Below are positions 15,816 to 24,339 of a stretch of 64,000 nucleotides of DNA, one piece after another (position 1 is the first letter of the stretch; each line of letters opens with the position of its first letter). Location of the stretch: assembly GCA_028278035.1 (NCBI GenBank), contig JANQFC010000032.1, positions 1 to 64,000 on the forward strand, written 5' to 3'. The notes below the pieces were generated by a model. The model was not told where the DNA came from, ran no database searches, and saw nothing but the letters and a program-made list of their open reading frames with translations. Source of the stretch: Chlamydiales bacterium. GTDB taxonomy: Bacteria; Chlamydiota; Chlamydiia; Chlamydiales; SM23-39. Both the position numbers and the translations under genes were made by a program.

Positions 15816-18551
15816 TTAATTGTCGGGAGTAAAATCTGCAAAAGCTTCTTCATTATCTTCAATTTTTTCCGAATGAAGAGGAGTATAATTATCAAATCTG
15901 GCTATTTCTTTTCTAAATGTTAAATTCACAGATCCTACAGCGCCATGTCGGTTTTTAGCGACAATTAATTCGGCCTGTCCCGGTTTATCATATGGATCAT
16001 AATATTCTCTTCTCAATAAGAAGAATATTAAATCTGAGTCTTGTTCCAAGCTATTATGAACAATTATATCATTTGCTACAAAATTATGAACATCTTCAAC
16101 AGTGGCATCATAAACATCTTCTATTCCAAGCTCTTCTATTGAAGTAATTTTATCCCAATATATATCGGATTGAGCTAATTGAAGGATCTTTTTATCTTTT
16201 AAAATAGTATATAGTTTGAGCATTCTATTTCTTGATATTCTTGATTTATATAAAGACGTGCCTCCATATGATATGTCAAGTTTTTTACAAATATCACGCC
16301 AACTTAATTTTGCATTATTTTTAGCTTTTTTAATAATTGTGATCCAAGCTTCTTTATCAATAATATCTCTATCAGTGTTGCTTTTTATTTCTTTTAAATA
16401 TTTTAATAATTGTGGGATGTTTTTAGCTTTTTGTCCAATACATCCTACGGTTGTTAAGAATTTTTCTTGATTTACTTTGCCTTGGATATTCACATGATAC
16501 ATATTGCGATAACCACGATTAGATATAATAGTTTGCAATGTACTTTGAATGTTAATATTTAGTAATAGATGTTGAACTTGTTCAGATAATTGTTTACTTG
16601 AACTAGCATAATAAATATTACTGGAAGGTTTTTTGTTTTTTAATATTTTGAAACTAATGTTACCGTCTGTAGCCCATAAATGTTTTAAAAAAAGACTTTT
16701 ACTTTTTTGATCACATTCAAATACTCTTTTAGGTATTTTTTTATTATAAGATCTTTCTCTTGTGATTTCTAATTGATTAAACCAATTAGTAATTGGGTGA
16801 TACTTTTTATTAGTTAAATGAATAGGAGATTTTAAATAGATATGAAACCATTTTTTTTGTTTTACTAATTTAGATTCAATATTAAACAGTTTTTTAGCAC
16901 ATTTCTTTACATAGTCAATATTTTCAAGATCGCAACTTATATAATGATAAGGTTGGTTTGGTAAAATACATCCATTTCCTAATAAATGGGCTAATAGTAT
17001 TAATTCATCTTTGGAAAGAGGATTTGTTGTAGATTCCGTTAAATAGTTTCTTGGAAGGGCAATTCTGTCTCCAATTGTTAATTTATCTAATCTTGTCCAA
17101 TCATTTAATTTCAAAAAAGGATGATTTGCACTTGCTTTAATTTCTCTTCCTGATTGTGTTGTTAATTTAAAAACCTTTTTTTTACCTGAGTAAAAAGCTT
17201 TGATCATTTTATGTTTTTTTACTTTATATTCATTGTCAACTGCATAAACATTTACTGGTTTTTGTTTTTTTCTTTCAGCTAATTCTTTTATTGTGTGAAG
17301 TTTTCCTGTATCTGCATCTTTAATTAAAGCATCTCCTGTTAAACAACCCGACTCTCTTAAGTCACTCATCATAGGACGATGCCCTTGTCTTTCTTCTACT
17401 TTTCTGGAAAGCTGAGATAAGCAAAGTATAGGAATATTTAATTCTCTTGCTAAATTTTTCAACATCCTGGAAATCTCTGAAATTTCGTTTTGTCTGTTTT
17501 CCATAGAACGCAGATTGCCTGAGCCTGTTAATAGTTGAAGATAATCAATAACCAAAAAGCCAATGTCAAAAGCTTCTTTCATTCTTCTAGCTCTTGCCCT
17601 AAGATCTGTGATCTTTAAAGAAGGCTGATCATCGATTATCATCGTTTTATTTTGGATATGATTTACGCAAGATACTATTTTCTGATAATCATTTCCGTCT
17701 AAAGAGCCTGTTTTAATTTTTTCGGATTCTACTTCAGATTGAGAACAGATAATTCTGTGTAACAGCTGCTCAGCTGACATCTCTAAAGAAAAAAGGCCGA
17801 TAGGAAGATCATTTTTAAAACAGATATTTTCTGCAATATTTAATGCCAAGGCAGTTTTTCCCATTGCAGGTCTTGCCGCTAATATCATTAAGTTGGAATT
17901 TCCTAGACCATTTATCATTTTATCCAAATCAATAAAATGAGTAGGGGCACCAGTAATTCCAATATCATCAGGTCCTCTTTGTAAGTATTTTTCCTGTTTT
18001 TCCTGAAGTTCTTTTAAATATGGGATGTTAGATTCTGCTCTTAATCCTGATAAAATATCTTTAATTAAAGAGCCTTCATGGGCATTTACATTTTGAGATA
18101 TTTGAAAAAAGCTTTTTTGGGCATCGTCCAAAGCGTCATTTACATCTTTAGGCTCTTCCAAGATATTTTTTTGAATGATTTGAGTAGCTTCGAGCATTTG
18201 TCTTAATATGGATTTTTCTTTTACTATGTTGACGTATTCTTCAACATATGCCGAAGTCCCTGCATATTGGGCCAAAGTAGTTAAATATGAAATACCGCCG
18301 ATCTCTTCTAATAAATTTTCTTTTTTTAGCTCTTCAGCAACAATATGTACGTCTGCCGGTCTGTCTTTTTTATATGCTTCTTTTAATATTTTAAAGATAT
18401 TTTTGTGCTCGGAATAATAAAAATCACCATCATCCAGAGCATCCGATGCGATATTTAAACTGTTGACGTTAGTTAACATACATCCTAAAACCATCATTTC
18501 AGCTTCTTTGGAATTAGGAGCTGTCTTTATCTTGAAATTTTTTTTGGCCAT
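15816..18551 (-). CDS. dnaB: replicative DNA helicase DnaB with in-frame intein
   Basis: 911 residues; removing the intein (residues 403-833) leaves a normal 480-residue DnaB. N-terminal domain: residues ~8-150. RecA-like domain: Walker A AARPAMGKTALALNIA near 225-240, Walker B FLVIDYLQLL near 332-341, and arginine-rich motifs after the junction (RREYYDP, KNRHGAVGSVNLTF). The helicase unwinds DNA ahead of the fork as a hexamer. The junction SDLRESG|SLEQDSDLI is the classic DnaB-b intein site in the helicase active-site loop, so splicing is needed for activity. In C. trachomatis dnaB also lies next to mnmG (from memory). It converges on the repeat-protein gene (55 bp gap with a weak inverted repeat at 15761-15793). 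Confidence 0.96.
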   Translation of the reverse strand: MAKKNFKIKTAPNSKEAEMMVLGCMLTNVNSLNIASDALDDGDFYYSEHKNIFKILKEAYKKDRPADVHIVAEELKKENLLEEIGGISYLTTLAQYAGTSAYVEEYVNIVKEKSILRQMLEATQIIQKNILEEPKDVNDALDDAQKSFFQISQNVNAHEGSLIKDILSGLRAESNIPYLKELQEKQEKYLQRGPDDIGITGAPTHFIDLDKMINGLGNSNLMILAARPAMGKTALALNIAENICFKNDLPIGLFSLEMSAEQLLHRIICSQSEVESEKIKTGSLDGNDYQKIVSCVNHIQNKTMIIDDQPSLKITDLRARARRMKEAFDIGFLVIDYLQLLTGSGNLRSMENRQNEISEISRMLKNLARELNIPILCLSQLSRKVEERQGHRPMMSDLRESGCLTGDALIKDADTGKLHTIKELAERKKQKPVNVYAVDNEYKVKKHKMIKAFYSGKKKVFKLTTQSGREIKASANHPFLKLNDWTRLDKLTIGDRIALPRNYLTESTTNPLSKDELILLAHLLGNGCILPNQPYHYISCDLENIDYVKKCAKKLFNIESKLVKQKKWFHIYLKSPIHLTNKKYHPITNWFNQLEITRERSYNKKIPKRVFECDQKSKSLFLKHLWATDGNISFKILKNKKPSSNIYYASSSKQLSEQVQHLLLNINIQSTLQTIISNRGYRNMYHVNIQGKVNQEKFLTTVGCIGQKAKNIPQLLKYLKEIKSNTDRDIIDKEAWITIIKKAKNNAKLSWRDICKKLDISYGGTSLYKSRISRNRMLKLYTILKDKKILQLAQSDIYWDKITSIEELGIEDVYDATVEDVHNFVANDIIVHNSLEQDSDLIFFLLRREYYDPYDKPGQAELIVAKNRHGAVGSVNLTFRKEIARFDNYTPLHSEKIEDNEEAFADFTPDN
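16053..17345 (-). mobile_element. DnaB intein with LAGLIDADG endonuclease domain
   Basis: Codons 403-833 of dnaB, 431 residues. It starts at Cys403 (CLTGDALI, block A), has ASANHPFL (block B with its His) near 473-480, and ends VEDVHNFVAND (block F) and IIVHN (block G) before extein Ser834. These are all residues needed for protein splicing: Cys1, penultimate His, terminal Asn, +1 Ser. Between lies a DOD homing endonuclease with two motif copies, LLAHLLGNGC (519-528) and LKHLWATDGN. The first has Asn526 where catalytic Asp is usual, while the second keeps Asp629. Splicing therefore looks intact and cutting doubtful. Insertion site and domain order follow the known DnaB-b inteins. Confidence 0.95.
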
Positions 18552-18708
18552 AAGCTTGAAATTTGTTTTTCTTATCAGGTTAACAAATAGGATTTTTTCA
18601 ATAAAAGGATTTCTTGAAATACCTTAATTATAATTATTATTGACTTAATTATTATAAGTAACTTATTAACAGAATTAAGGAGAAATATATTAATTTTCCT
18701 ATTTTATA

Positions 18709-18720
18709 GGGAGGAGAAAA
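18709..18720 (+). promoter_or_regulatory. strong ribosome-binding site of the first OMP gene
   Basis: GGGAGGAGAAAA directly precedes ATG at 18721. It is among the best Shine-Dalgarno matches in the window, in keeping with an abundant envelope protein. The gap 18552-18708 is AT-rich; TTGACT at 18640-18645 is a possible -35 box, but I could not pair it with a good -10. Confidence 0.7.
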
Positions 18721-19962
18721 ATGATTAAAAAAACTATTTATACAGCTGCTTTAATTTTGGGGGTAATAGGAATTATTGCTTCTTGCAGCAACAATAAAGA
18801 TAAAAATAAAAGGCACTATTCAAGACATAGTGTGTTCAATCGTCAGGAAAAAATAATACGTAATAATTTCGAGGTGGTTGAACAGTCTAGTCCAGTAGCT
18901 GCAAATGAAATTGCAAATTATAATGACATGCATAATGATATGCATAATAATATGTCAAGTATGCCTAAGAAAAAGCCTTATAGGACACATTCAGGGCATA
19001 TGATCAAAGATGATGTTATAACATCAGGTTATAATGAAACAGCTAAGATCAATGTGAATGGTGTTAAGATGTATTTAAGTGCTGCTTTTATTTATTGGCA
19101 AGGTAAGCAGGACGGTCTTGCTTTAGGAGAAGACAGTATTACTGTAAGTCAAATCAATACAAGAAATACTGTTCGCATGGACTTTGATTATGAACCTGGT
19201 TTCAAAGTAGGGATCGGGGGATATTTCAAACATGACAATTGGACATTATTTGCGGATTATACGAGAATTCATGAGACAAGCAGCCGAAGTTGGACTGCAG
19301 CATCAGGACATAATTTAATACCACATTGGTTTATTACTTCTGATACAGGGATCACTTCTTCAAGAGCTTCTTGGAAATATGAATATGATATGATAACAGG
19401 AAATTTAGGAAGACCATATTATGTTGGTAAGAGATTAGTTTTCTTACCGGGATTTGGTCTTAAGGGTGGTTGGTTAGATCAAAAGTATGACATTACTTAT
19501 ACATCGACTACTGCTACTAGAACTAATAATGTGAAAACAACTTCTTGGTTGGTAGGTCCTAGATTATTATTTAATACAGACTGGCATTTAGGCTGTGATT
19601 TCAGATTTTTGGCTAATTTAAATGCTTCTTTATTTTACCAAAAATATAAGAAAATAGCAGCTAGATTAAATGATCCTAGTGATTCAACAGCTCCAAATAA
19701 AAACTTCTCTGATAATAAAGAAGGTTTTTTAAGGCCAAACCTTTCTGGTCTTTTGGGGCTTGGTTGGGGAAGATATTTTATTAGGCAAAAAATGCACTTT
19801 GATATTTTTGCAGCATATGAGATTGATTATTATTGGAATCAGAACATGATGGCCAATTTAATTGATAGAAATGTTAATTCAAATTCATTTATTGCTGCTA
19901 TGGAATCAATAGGGGATTTTTCACTGCATGGATTGACTATTAATGTCAGATTTGACTTTTAA
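18721..19962 (+). CDS. MOMP/Lpg1974-like outer-membrane protein with lipoprotein signal and Met/His-rich tail
   Basis: 413 residues. Signal peptide with lipobox IIASC, giving lipidated Cys22. Residues 62-94 are Met/His-rich: M70H71xxM74H75xxM78, then HSGHM. The rest looks like a beta barrel with alternating aromatic strands (FIYWQGKQDGLAL, RMDFDYEPGFKVGIGGYF, WTLFADYTRI) and ends NVRFDF, with the terminal Phe used by the BAM machinery. The YW..K.D....A / F.PGF.VG.G pattern is the Legionella-OMP (Lpg1974) type found in non-Chlamydiaceae chlamydiae, where such proteins act as porins. A strong GGGAGGAG site precedes the ATG. Tandem with a paralog; a metal-binding role for the Met/His stretch is inferred. 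Confidence 0.8.
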   Translation: MIKKTIYTAALILGVIGIIASCSNNKDKNKRHYSRHSVFNRQEKIIRNNFEVVEQSSPVAANEIANYNDMHNDMHNNMSSMPKKKPYRTHSGHMIKDDVITSGYNETAKINVNGVKMYLSAAFIYWQGKQDGLALGEDSITVSQINTRNTVRMDFDYEPGFKVGIGGYFKHDNWTLFADYTRIHETSSRSWTAASGHNLIPHWFITSDTGITSSRASWKYEYDMITGNLGRPYYVGKRLVFLPGFGLKGGWLDQKYDITYTSTTATRTNNVKTTSWLVGPRLLFNTDWHLGCDFRFLANLNASLFYQKYKKIAARLNDPSDSTAPNKNFSDNKEGFLRPNLSGLLGLGWGRYFIRQKMHFDIFAAYEIDYYWNQNMMANLIDRNVNSNSFIAAMESIGDFSLHGLTINVRFDF

Positions 19963-19980
19963 CAATTTGGGGGTATCGAT

Positions 19981-21057
19981 ATGAAAAAAATAACATTAAC
20001 ATTATCCGTACTCTTGAGTTTATGCTGCTCATTATCTGCATATGATAATACGAATAAGCACTATAATGATAATTGTTATAAAGAGCCCAAAAAAATGAAA
20101 GAGGAGATGACTCCTCTTATTAATTTTCCGGGTAGAATTGATGTGAACGGAAAATATGATTTTTTTGTTACGGGCTCATTTATATATTGGCAGGCAAAAC
20201 AAGATTATATGACATTAGCAGAAAATAGAAGGGTCGGGGACGATCTAGAGAGAAAAACTGCTGTAAGAATGAATTTTGAGTATAATCCGGGCTTTAAGAT
20301 AGGTCTTGGCTTTAATATAAATAATGTTGACTGGCAGATATATTCTGAATATACAAGGATAAGAAATAAAGCTGATAAAATTGCTAATACGGACGGTAAT
20401 TTTATTCAATACTGGTTTGTGACAAGTGCTCCAAGTATTAATCGTATTACAGGTAACTGGGAGTTTGATTATGACATGGGCAAGCTTATCATGGGAAAAC
20501 CTATATATACCAGCAGAAATCTTATCTTTAAACCTTATTTCGGATTGAAAGGAGGGAAAATCGAACAAAATTTGAAAGTTGTTTTTGATTCAATTAATGC
20601 AGCACAAACAGAAGTTATTGCATCTACTCATTCATGGTTGATCGGACCTATGGCAGAGCTGGATTTCAACTGGCTTTTTCAATACGGTTTTAGATTATTT
20701 TTTGATTTGAATGCCAGCTTGTTCTATCAAAAATTTTATAAGGTTCAGCTGGATGATACCAGAGGCGATGATGCTAATTTTATTGAAAAGCATTTCAAGA
20801 ACAATGATGTAAAAAGAATAAATCCTTATGCCGGAACATCCCTTGGCCTTGGCTGGGGTAAATATTTTGGATGTAATGACGGATATCATTTTGATATGTC
20901 TTTAGGGTATGATATCTCATTTTACTGGAACCAAAATAGAATACGTCACATTATTTCTCAAAACTATAATTTAATTACTCCGATTTCGACAGGTCACGAT
21001 TCTTTAGGTGATCTGTACATGCATGGTCTGACTTTTGATGTAAGATTCGATTTTTAA
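19981..21057 (+). CDS. MOMP/Lpg1974-like outer-membrane protein, paralog
   Basis: 358 residues, co-directional and 18 nt after the first paralog. It has a standard signal peptide (MKKITLTLSVLLSLCCSLSA|YD), so unlike its neighbour it is not lipidated at the mature N-terminus. The barrel matches its neighbour throughout: FIYWQAKQDYMTLAENRR, NFEYNPGFKIGLGFN, FYQKF, LGLGWGKYF, FYWNQNR, and the terminus DVRFDF. It is a probable porin-like beta barrel from a tandem duplication. A GGGGGTATCG stretch lies before the ATG. The operon ends in a strong terminator at 21072-21108. Confidence 0.8.
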   Translation: MKKITLTLSVLLSLCCSLSAYDNTNKHYNDNCYKEPKKMKEEMTPLINFPGRIDVNGKYDFFVTGSFIYWQAKQDYMTLAENRRVGDDLERKTAVRMNFEYNPGFKIGLGFNINNVDWQIYSEYTRIRNKADKIANTDGNFIQYWFVTSAPSINRITGNWEFDYDMGKLIMGKPIYTSRNLIFKPYFGLKGGKIEQNLKVVFDSINAAQTEVIASTHSWLIGPMAELDFNWLFQYGFRLFFDLNASLFYQKFYKVQLDDTRGDDANFIEKHFKNNDVKRINPYAGTSLGLGWGKYFGCNDGYHFDMSLGYDISFYWNQNRIRHIISQNYNLITPISTGHDSLGDLYMHGLTFDVRFDF

Positions 21058-21071
21058 TATATTTCATATAG

Positions 21072-21108
21072 CATACTTCCCAATTAATTTGGGAAGTATG
21101 TATTTTTT
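21072..21108 (+). terminator. strong intrinsic terminator after the OMP pair
   Basis: A 12-bp perfect stem (21072-21083 with 21089-21100, CATACTTCCCAA/TTGGGAAGTATG) with a 5-nt loop is followed by TATTTTTTTA, 14 nt after the stop of the second OMP gene. Confidence 0.92.
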
Positions 21109-21387
21109 TATAAATTTGTTAATAATAACTGTTTTAGATAAAAATTTAACTATATATCAAAGCCGCAAAGTCTTGTCCGTATATGCTTTTTATTAATAAT
21201 TTTATAAAGCCGATAATAATAAAGTCCGGTCTACATTAATTACTTAGGAATCACTACTTTTTGGTGCAATAGGAGATTGCTATTGTTATGCCTTGTTAAA
21301 TTTTAATTTTTATAAAAACTAGATACAAATCTTAAAAAATTAGAGATTAAATAGTAGTTTTAAAATAATTATTATAGATTAAAAAAA
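21109..21387. other. non-coding stretch with no recognised feature
   Basis: Between the terminator and tRNA-Ser no frame of note is found. Two small inverted repeats are visible: GCCG/CGGT around 21212-21231, and CAATAG/CTATTG around 21265-21285. The middle (about 21165-21295) is slightly richer in G and C than the flanks, so a small RNA is conceivable, but I cannot support one. Confidence 0.4.
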
Positions 21388-21474
21388 CGGAAAGAGAGGG
21401 ATTCGAACCCTCGATACCCTTGCGGGTATGCGTCCTTAGCAGGGACGTGCTTTCGGCCACTCAGCCATCTTTCC
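21388..21474 (-). tRNA. tRNA-Ser (anticodon GCU)
   Basis: 87 nt on the minus strand. Acceptor stem is GGAAAGA with TCTTTCC and discriminator G; the 3' CCA is not encoded. The D arm begins TGGCTGAGTGGCCGAAAGC. Anticodon loop CTGCTAA lies in stem GTCC/GGAC and has anticodon GCT, reading AGC and AGU. A long variable arm (TACCC/GGGTA) identifies a class II serine tRNA, and the T loop is TTCGAAT. It lies alone, upstream of no co-directional gene. Confidence 0.97.
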
Positions 21475-21521
21475 ACAAAAAGTTGCTATAAATATTATAA
21501 CGTTTTTACTTTTTGTTCAAA

Positions 21522-22358
21522 TTATTCCAGAGCAAATGACTGAGAAAGCTTTTTGCCGTTCAAAGCATTGAAATGCATTCTCATTTGAGAGCCGTCCGGA
21601 TTTTGCACTCCAATACTAAAAACAGGAAGATATATTTCTGTTCTTTTTCTAATAGCAAAATCTTTGCCAAAGGCATATCTTGCTATATTTTCAATTTGAG
21701 ATGGTCTGAATCTTTTGGTAATTCTGGATGCGAATTTAGCAGATTTTGATACTATGTTCTGATCGAATTTAGTTTCCGGCACCACCTGCATTTTAGGGTT
21801 TTGGAAATGAAGCCTGTAATCATTGCCGTTTTGGACTATAAGATTTTTTCTTCTGCAGTTATCAATCCATGTGTCTAAAATGTCATTATCAACATTTAAC
21901 TGTTTGGATAAGGATTCTCTGTCCATTGCTCCGCCTCTACCGGCTAGAGAATTGATAATTTTAAAATCATTTTTATCAGCTCCTGATCCAATACAGTCTT
22001 TAAAACCATGTGTCATTTCCCAAGAATTAGTATTTATTACCATTTCACCATTTATTAAACTCCAAAGAATGATTCCTTCACCTGTTTTTTCTTGAGATCT
22101 TGTGTATTTAACTTCCAATAATAAATATGGATGAAATTTTAAGTCCGGTTCTAAATATGTATGATTAGGATCTTTTAGAAGATCTTTTTTATAAGTATCC
22201 ATTATGGTTTCAGCAGTGTATCTTATTTCTAAAGTGTTGAAATTTCTTTGAGAAAAAAGCTCACTCATCCAAGATCTTGTTTCAGGGTAATTTAACCATA
22301 CCCATGAAACAATAAAAAATGCAAAAACTGTAGATGTTAAAATAGAAACTATTCGCAT
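21522..22358 (-). CDS. conserved chlamydial membrane-anchored protein, unknown function
   Basis: 278 residues. One N-terminal helix (about 3-23, VSILTSTVFAFFIVSWVWLNY), then a soluble domain containing a segment like a winged helix (DRESLSKQLNVDNDILDTWIDNCRRKNLIV, ~145-175). The C-terminus has IYLPVFSIGVQNPDGSQMRMHF. No family is recognised. In C. trachomatis a hypothetical gene also follows rho (CT490, from memory); positional orthology is suggested, not proved. It is 50 nt downstream of rho in the same direction. The helix-turn-helix-like stretch facing the periplasm or cytosol is a curiosity only. Confidence 0.65.
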   Translation of the reverse strand: MRIVSILTSTVFAFFIVSWVWLNYPETRSWMSELFSQRNFNTLEIRYTAETIMDTYKKDLLKDPNHTYLEPDLKFHPYLLLEVKYTRSQEKTGEGIILWSLINGEMVINTNSWEMTHGFKDCIGSGADKNDFKIINSLAGRGGAMDRESLSKQLNVDNDILDTWIDNCRRKNLIVQNGNDYRLHFQNPKMQVVPETKFDQNIVSKSAKFASRITKRFRPSQIENIARYAFGKDFAIRKRTEIYLPVFSIGVQNPDGSQMRMHFNALNGKKLSQSFALE

Positions 22359-22408
22359 AGCCTTACCATTTAGTTAGTTGTCTCCAAACTTTATTGTATA
22401 AAGTTAAG

Positions 22409-23743
22409 CTATTCTTTCATAGATAAAAGAAATTCAGCATTACTATTTGTTTTTTTCAGTCTGCTTAAAACTAAATTCATTGCATCCACAGATGTTAAAT
22501 CAGCCACACCTTGCCTTAATAAGAAGATTTTTTCTAGCTCAGCCGGATGATATAACAACTCTTCTTTTCTTGTTCCGCTTTTTATAATGTCGATAGCTGG
22601 AAATAATCTTCTATCAGCTAATCTTCTGTCTAAAACAAGTTCCATATTTCCTGTACCTTTGAATTCTTCAAAGATAACTTCGTCCATACGAGAACCGGTA
22701 TCAATTAGAGCTGTAGCTATTACTGTTAAAGAACCACCTTGGTCTATGTTTCTAGCAGCTCCGAAAAATCTTTTAGGTTTATGAAGAGCATTGGCATCAA
22801 TACCACCTGTTAATATTTTACCTGAATGCGGCTGTACAGTATTATATGCTCTAGCTAGTCTTGTTAATGAATCTAATAATATTACTACATCTTTTCCGCT
22901 TTCTGCTAATCTTCTGGCTTTTTCAATTACCATATCAGCTATTTGAACGTGTCTTTCAGGCGGTTCATCAAAAGTAGAAGAGACAACTTCTCCTTTAACG
23001 CTTCTGATCATATCAGTTACTTCTTCAGGCCTTTCATCTATAAGAAGTACAATTAAATAAACTTCGGGGTTATTTTTTTCTATGGCATTGGCAATATTTT
23101 GAAGAAGCACTGTTTTACCGGATTTTGGAGGTGATACTATCATACCTCTTTGACCTTTACCGATAGGTGCTGCTAAATCTAATACTCTTGTTGATAATTT
23201 TTCTTTTGAAGTTTCCATTATAATTCTTTCAGAAGGATACAAAGGAGTTAAATTTTCAAATAAGACTCTTTCTTTTAACTGTTCAGGTGATTTGTTGTTT
23301 ACTTTGTCAACTTTTAATAGAGCAAAATATTTTTCTTTATCTTTTGGAGATCTGATGGTTCCATATAAGGTATCTCCTTTTTTTAAGCTGAATCTTCTAA
23401 TCTGGGCAGGAGATACATAAATATCTTCTGCTGAAGGTAGATAATTATAGTTAGGAGATCTTAAAAATCCAAAACCATCAGGCAGTACTTCTAAAACGCC
23501 TTCTCCACATAACACTTCTTCATTTTTTTGTGATATTAGTTTTACTACATCAAATACAATTTGCGATTTTGTTAAAGAGCCTAGATTTTCCAGTCCTATA
23601 TTTTTGGCATAATTATGCAGTTCTTCAATGGACATACGTTGTAGGTTTGCAATCTTAATGACTTTTTTTGGCTTTTGTGATTTTACTGGTTTTTCTTTAG
23701 CTTCTTTTTTATTTTCTGGTTTTTCTTCCTTGGAATCATTCAT
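22409..23743 (-). CDS. rho: transcription termination factor Rho
   Basis: 444 residues. A charged Lys/Glu-rich N-terminal extension (~1-35) is followed by the Rho N-domain ([18 protein letters not shown]), the cold-shock-like RNA-binding domain ([20 protein letters not shown]) and the ATPase domain with Walker [26 protein letters not shown] (Walker B), [19 protein letters not shown] (R-loop region) and [20 protein letters not shown] complete it. Hexameric RNA helicase for factor-dependent termination. It lies 14 nt downstream of coaE within a polA-coaE-rho cluster, the same order as in C. trachomatis (from memory). Confidence 0.97.
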   Translation of the reverse strand: MNDSKEEKPENKKEAKEKPVKSQKPKKVIKIANLQRMSIEELHNYAKNIGLENLGSLTKSQIVFDVVKLISQKNEEVLCGEGVLEVLPDGFGFLRSPNYNYLPSAEDIYVSPAQIRRFSLKKGDTLYGTIRSPKDKEKYFALLKVDKVNNKSPEQLKERVLFENLTPLYPSERIIMETSKEKLSTRVLDLAAPIGKGQRGMIVSPPKSGKTVLLQNIANAIEKNNPEVYLIVLLIDERPEEVTDMIRSVKGEVVSSTFDEPPERHVQIADMVIEKARRLAESGKDVVILLDSLTRLARAYNTVQPHSGKILTGGIDANALHKPKRFFGAARNIDQGGSLTVIATALIDTGSRMDEVIFEEFKGTGNMELVLDRRLADRRLFPAIDIIKSGTRKEELLYHPAELEKIFLLRQGVADLTSVDAMNLVLSRLKKTNSNAEFLLSMKE

Positions 23744-23757
23744 GTTTTTTTCCGGGT

Positions 23758-24339
23758 TTATTTTAATTTTTGACTAAGTTTGTTAATTTTTTCTTCTAAA
23801 TTTTCGATAGTTGAATTATTATCAATAATGTAAGTTGATAATTTTTCTTTTTTTTCAACAGGCATCATTAAATTTTTTCTTCTTACAAAATCTCTTTCAT
23901 CTTGGTGTCTTTTTTTTGCTATTTCATCTTTGGCGGTAATTAATACTATAATATTGAAAAACATTTCCCTTTTCATTTCAAAAAGCAGGGGAATTTCAAC
24001 TACAAATAATTTATAATCCTGCTTTTTTGCTTTTTGCGATTCTTCTTTAATTTCTTTTATAACACTTGGATGTATAAGCTTTTCTAATTTTCTTAGAAGT
24101 TCTGGATTTTCAAAAACAATTTCAGCGATTTTTTTTCTATTTAATGTGCTGTTTTCTACAACCTTACTTCCTAATAAATCTATTATTTTTTCTTTTAATT
24201 TTTCATCTTCTTTCAGCATTTTATGCACGATTTCATCTGCGCTGACTATATATGCACCATTTTTTTTGAAAATTTTAAGGGCTGTAGATTTACCGCAGGC
24301 AATACTACCTGTTAATGCAATTTTAATTAATTTTAACAT
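23758..24339 (-). CDS. coaE: dephospho-CoA kinase
   Basis: 193 residues from ATG at 24339, which shares bases with the polA stop (ATGTTAA). An in-frame TTG lies 9 nt upstream. Walker A is [19 protein letters not shown] and [11 protein letters not shown] are CoaE blocks, as is [35 protein letters not shown] holds the lid. It catalyses the last step of CoA synthesis, phosphorylating the 3'-OH of dephospho-CoA. The context polA-coaE-rho supports the assignment. Confidence 0.92.
   Translation of the reverse strand: MLKLIKIALTGSIACGKSTALKIFKKNGAYIVSADEIVHKMLKEDEKLKEKIIDLLGSKVVENSTLNRKKIAEIVFENPELLRKLEKLIHPSVIKEIKEESQKAKKQDYKLFVVEIPLLFEMKREMFFNIIVLITAKDEIAKKRHQDERDFVRRKNLMMPVEKKEKLSTYIIDNNSTIENLEEKINKLSQKLK

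Noticed and set aside
18640..18672. Promoter for the OMP operon (TTGACT)
   Set aside because: No good -10 at proper spacing; AT-rich background makes the match weak.
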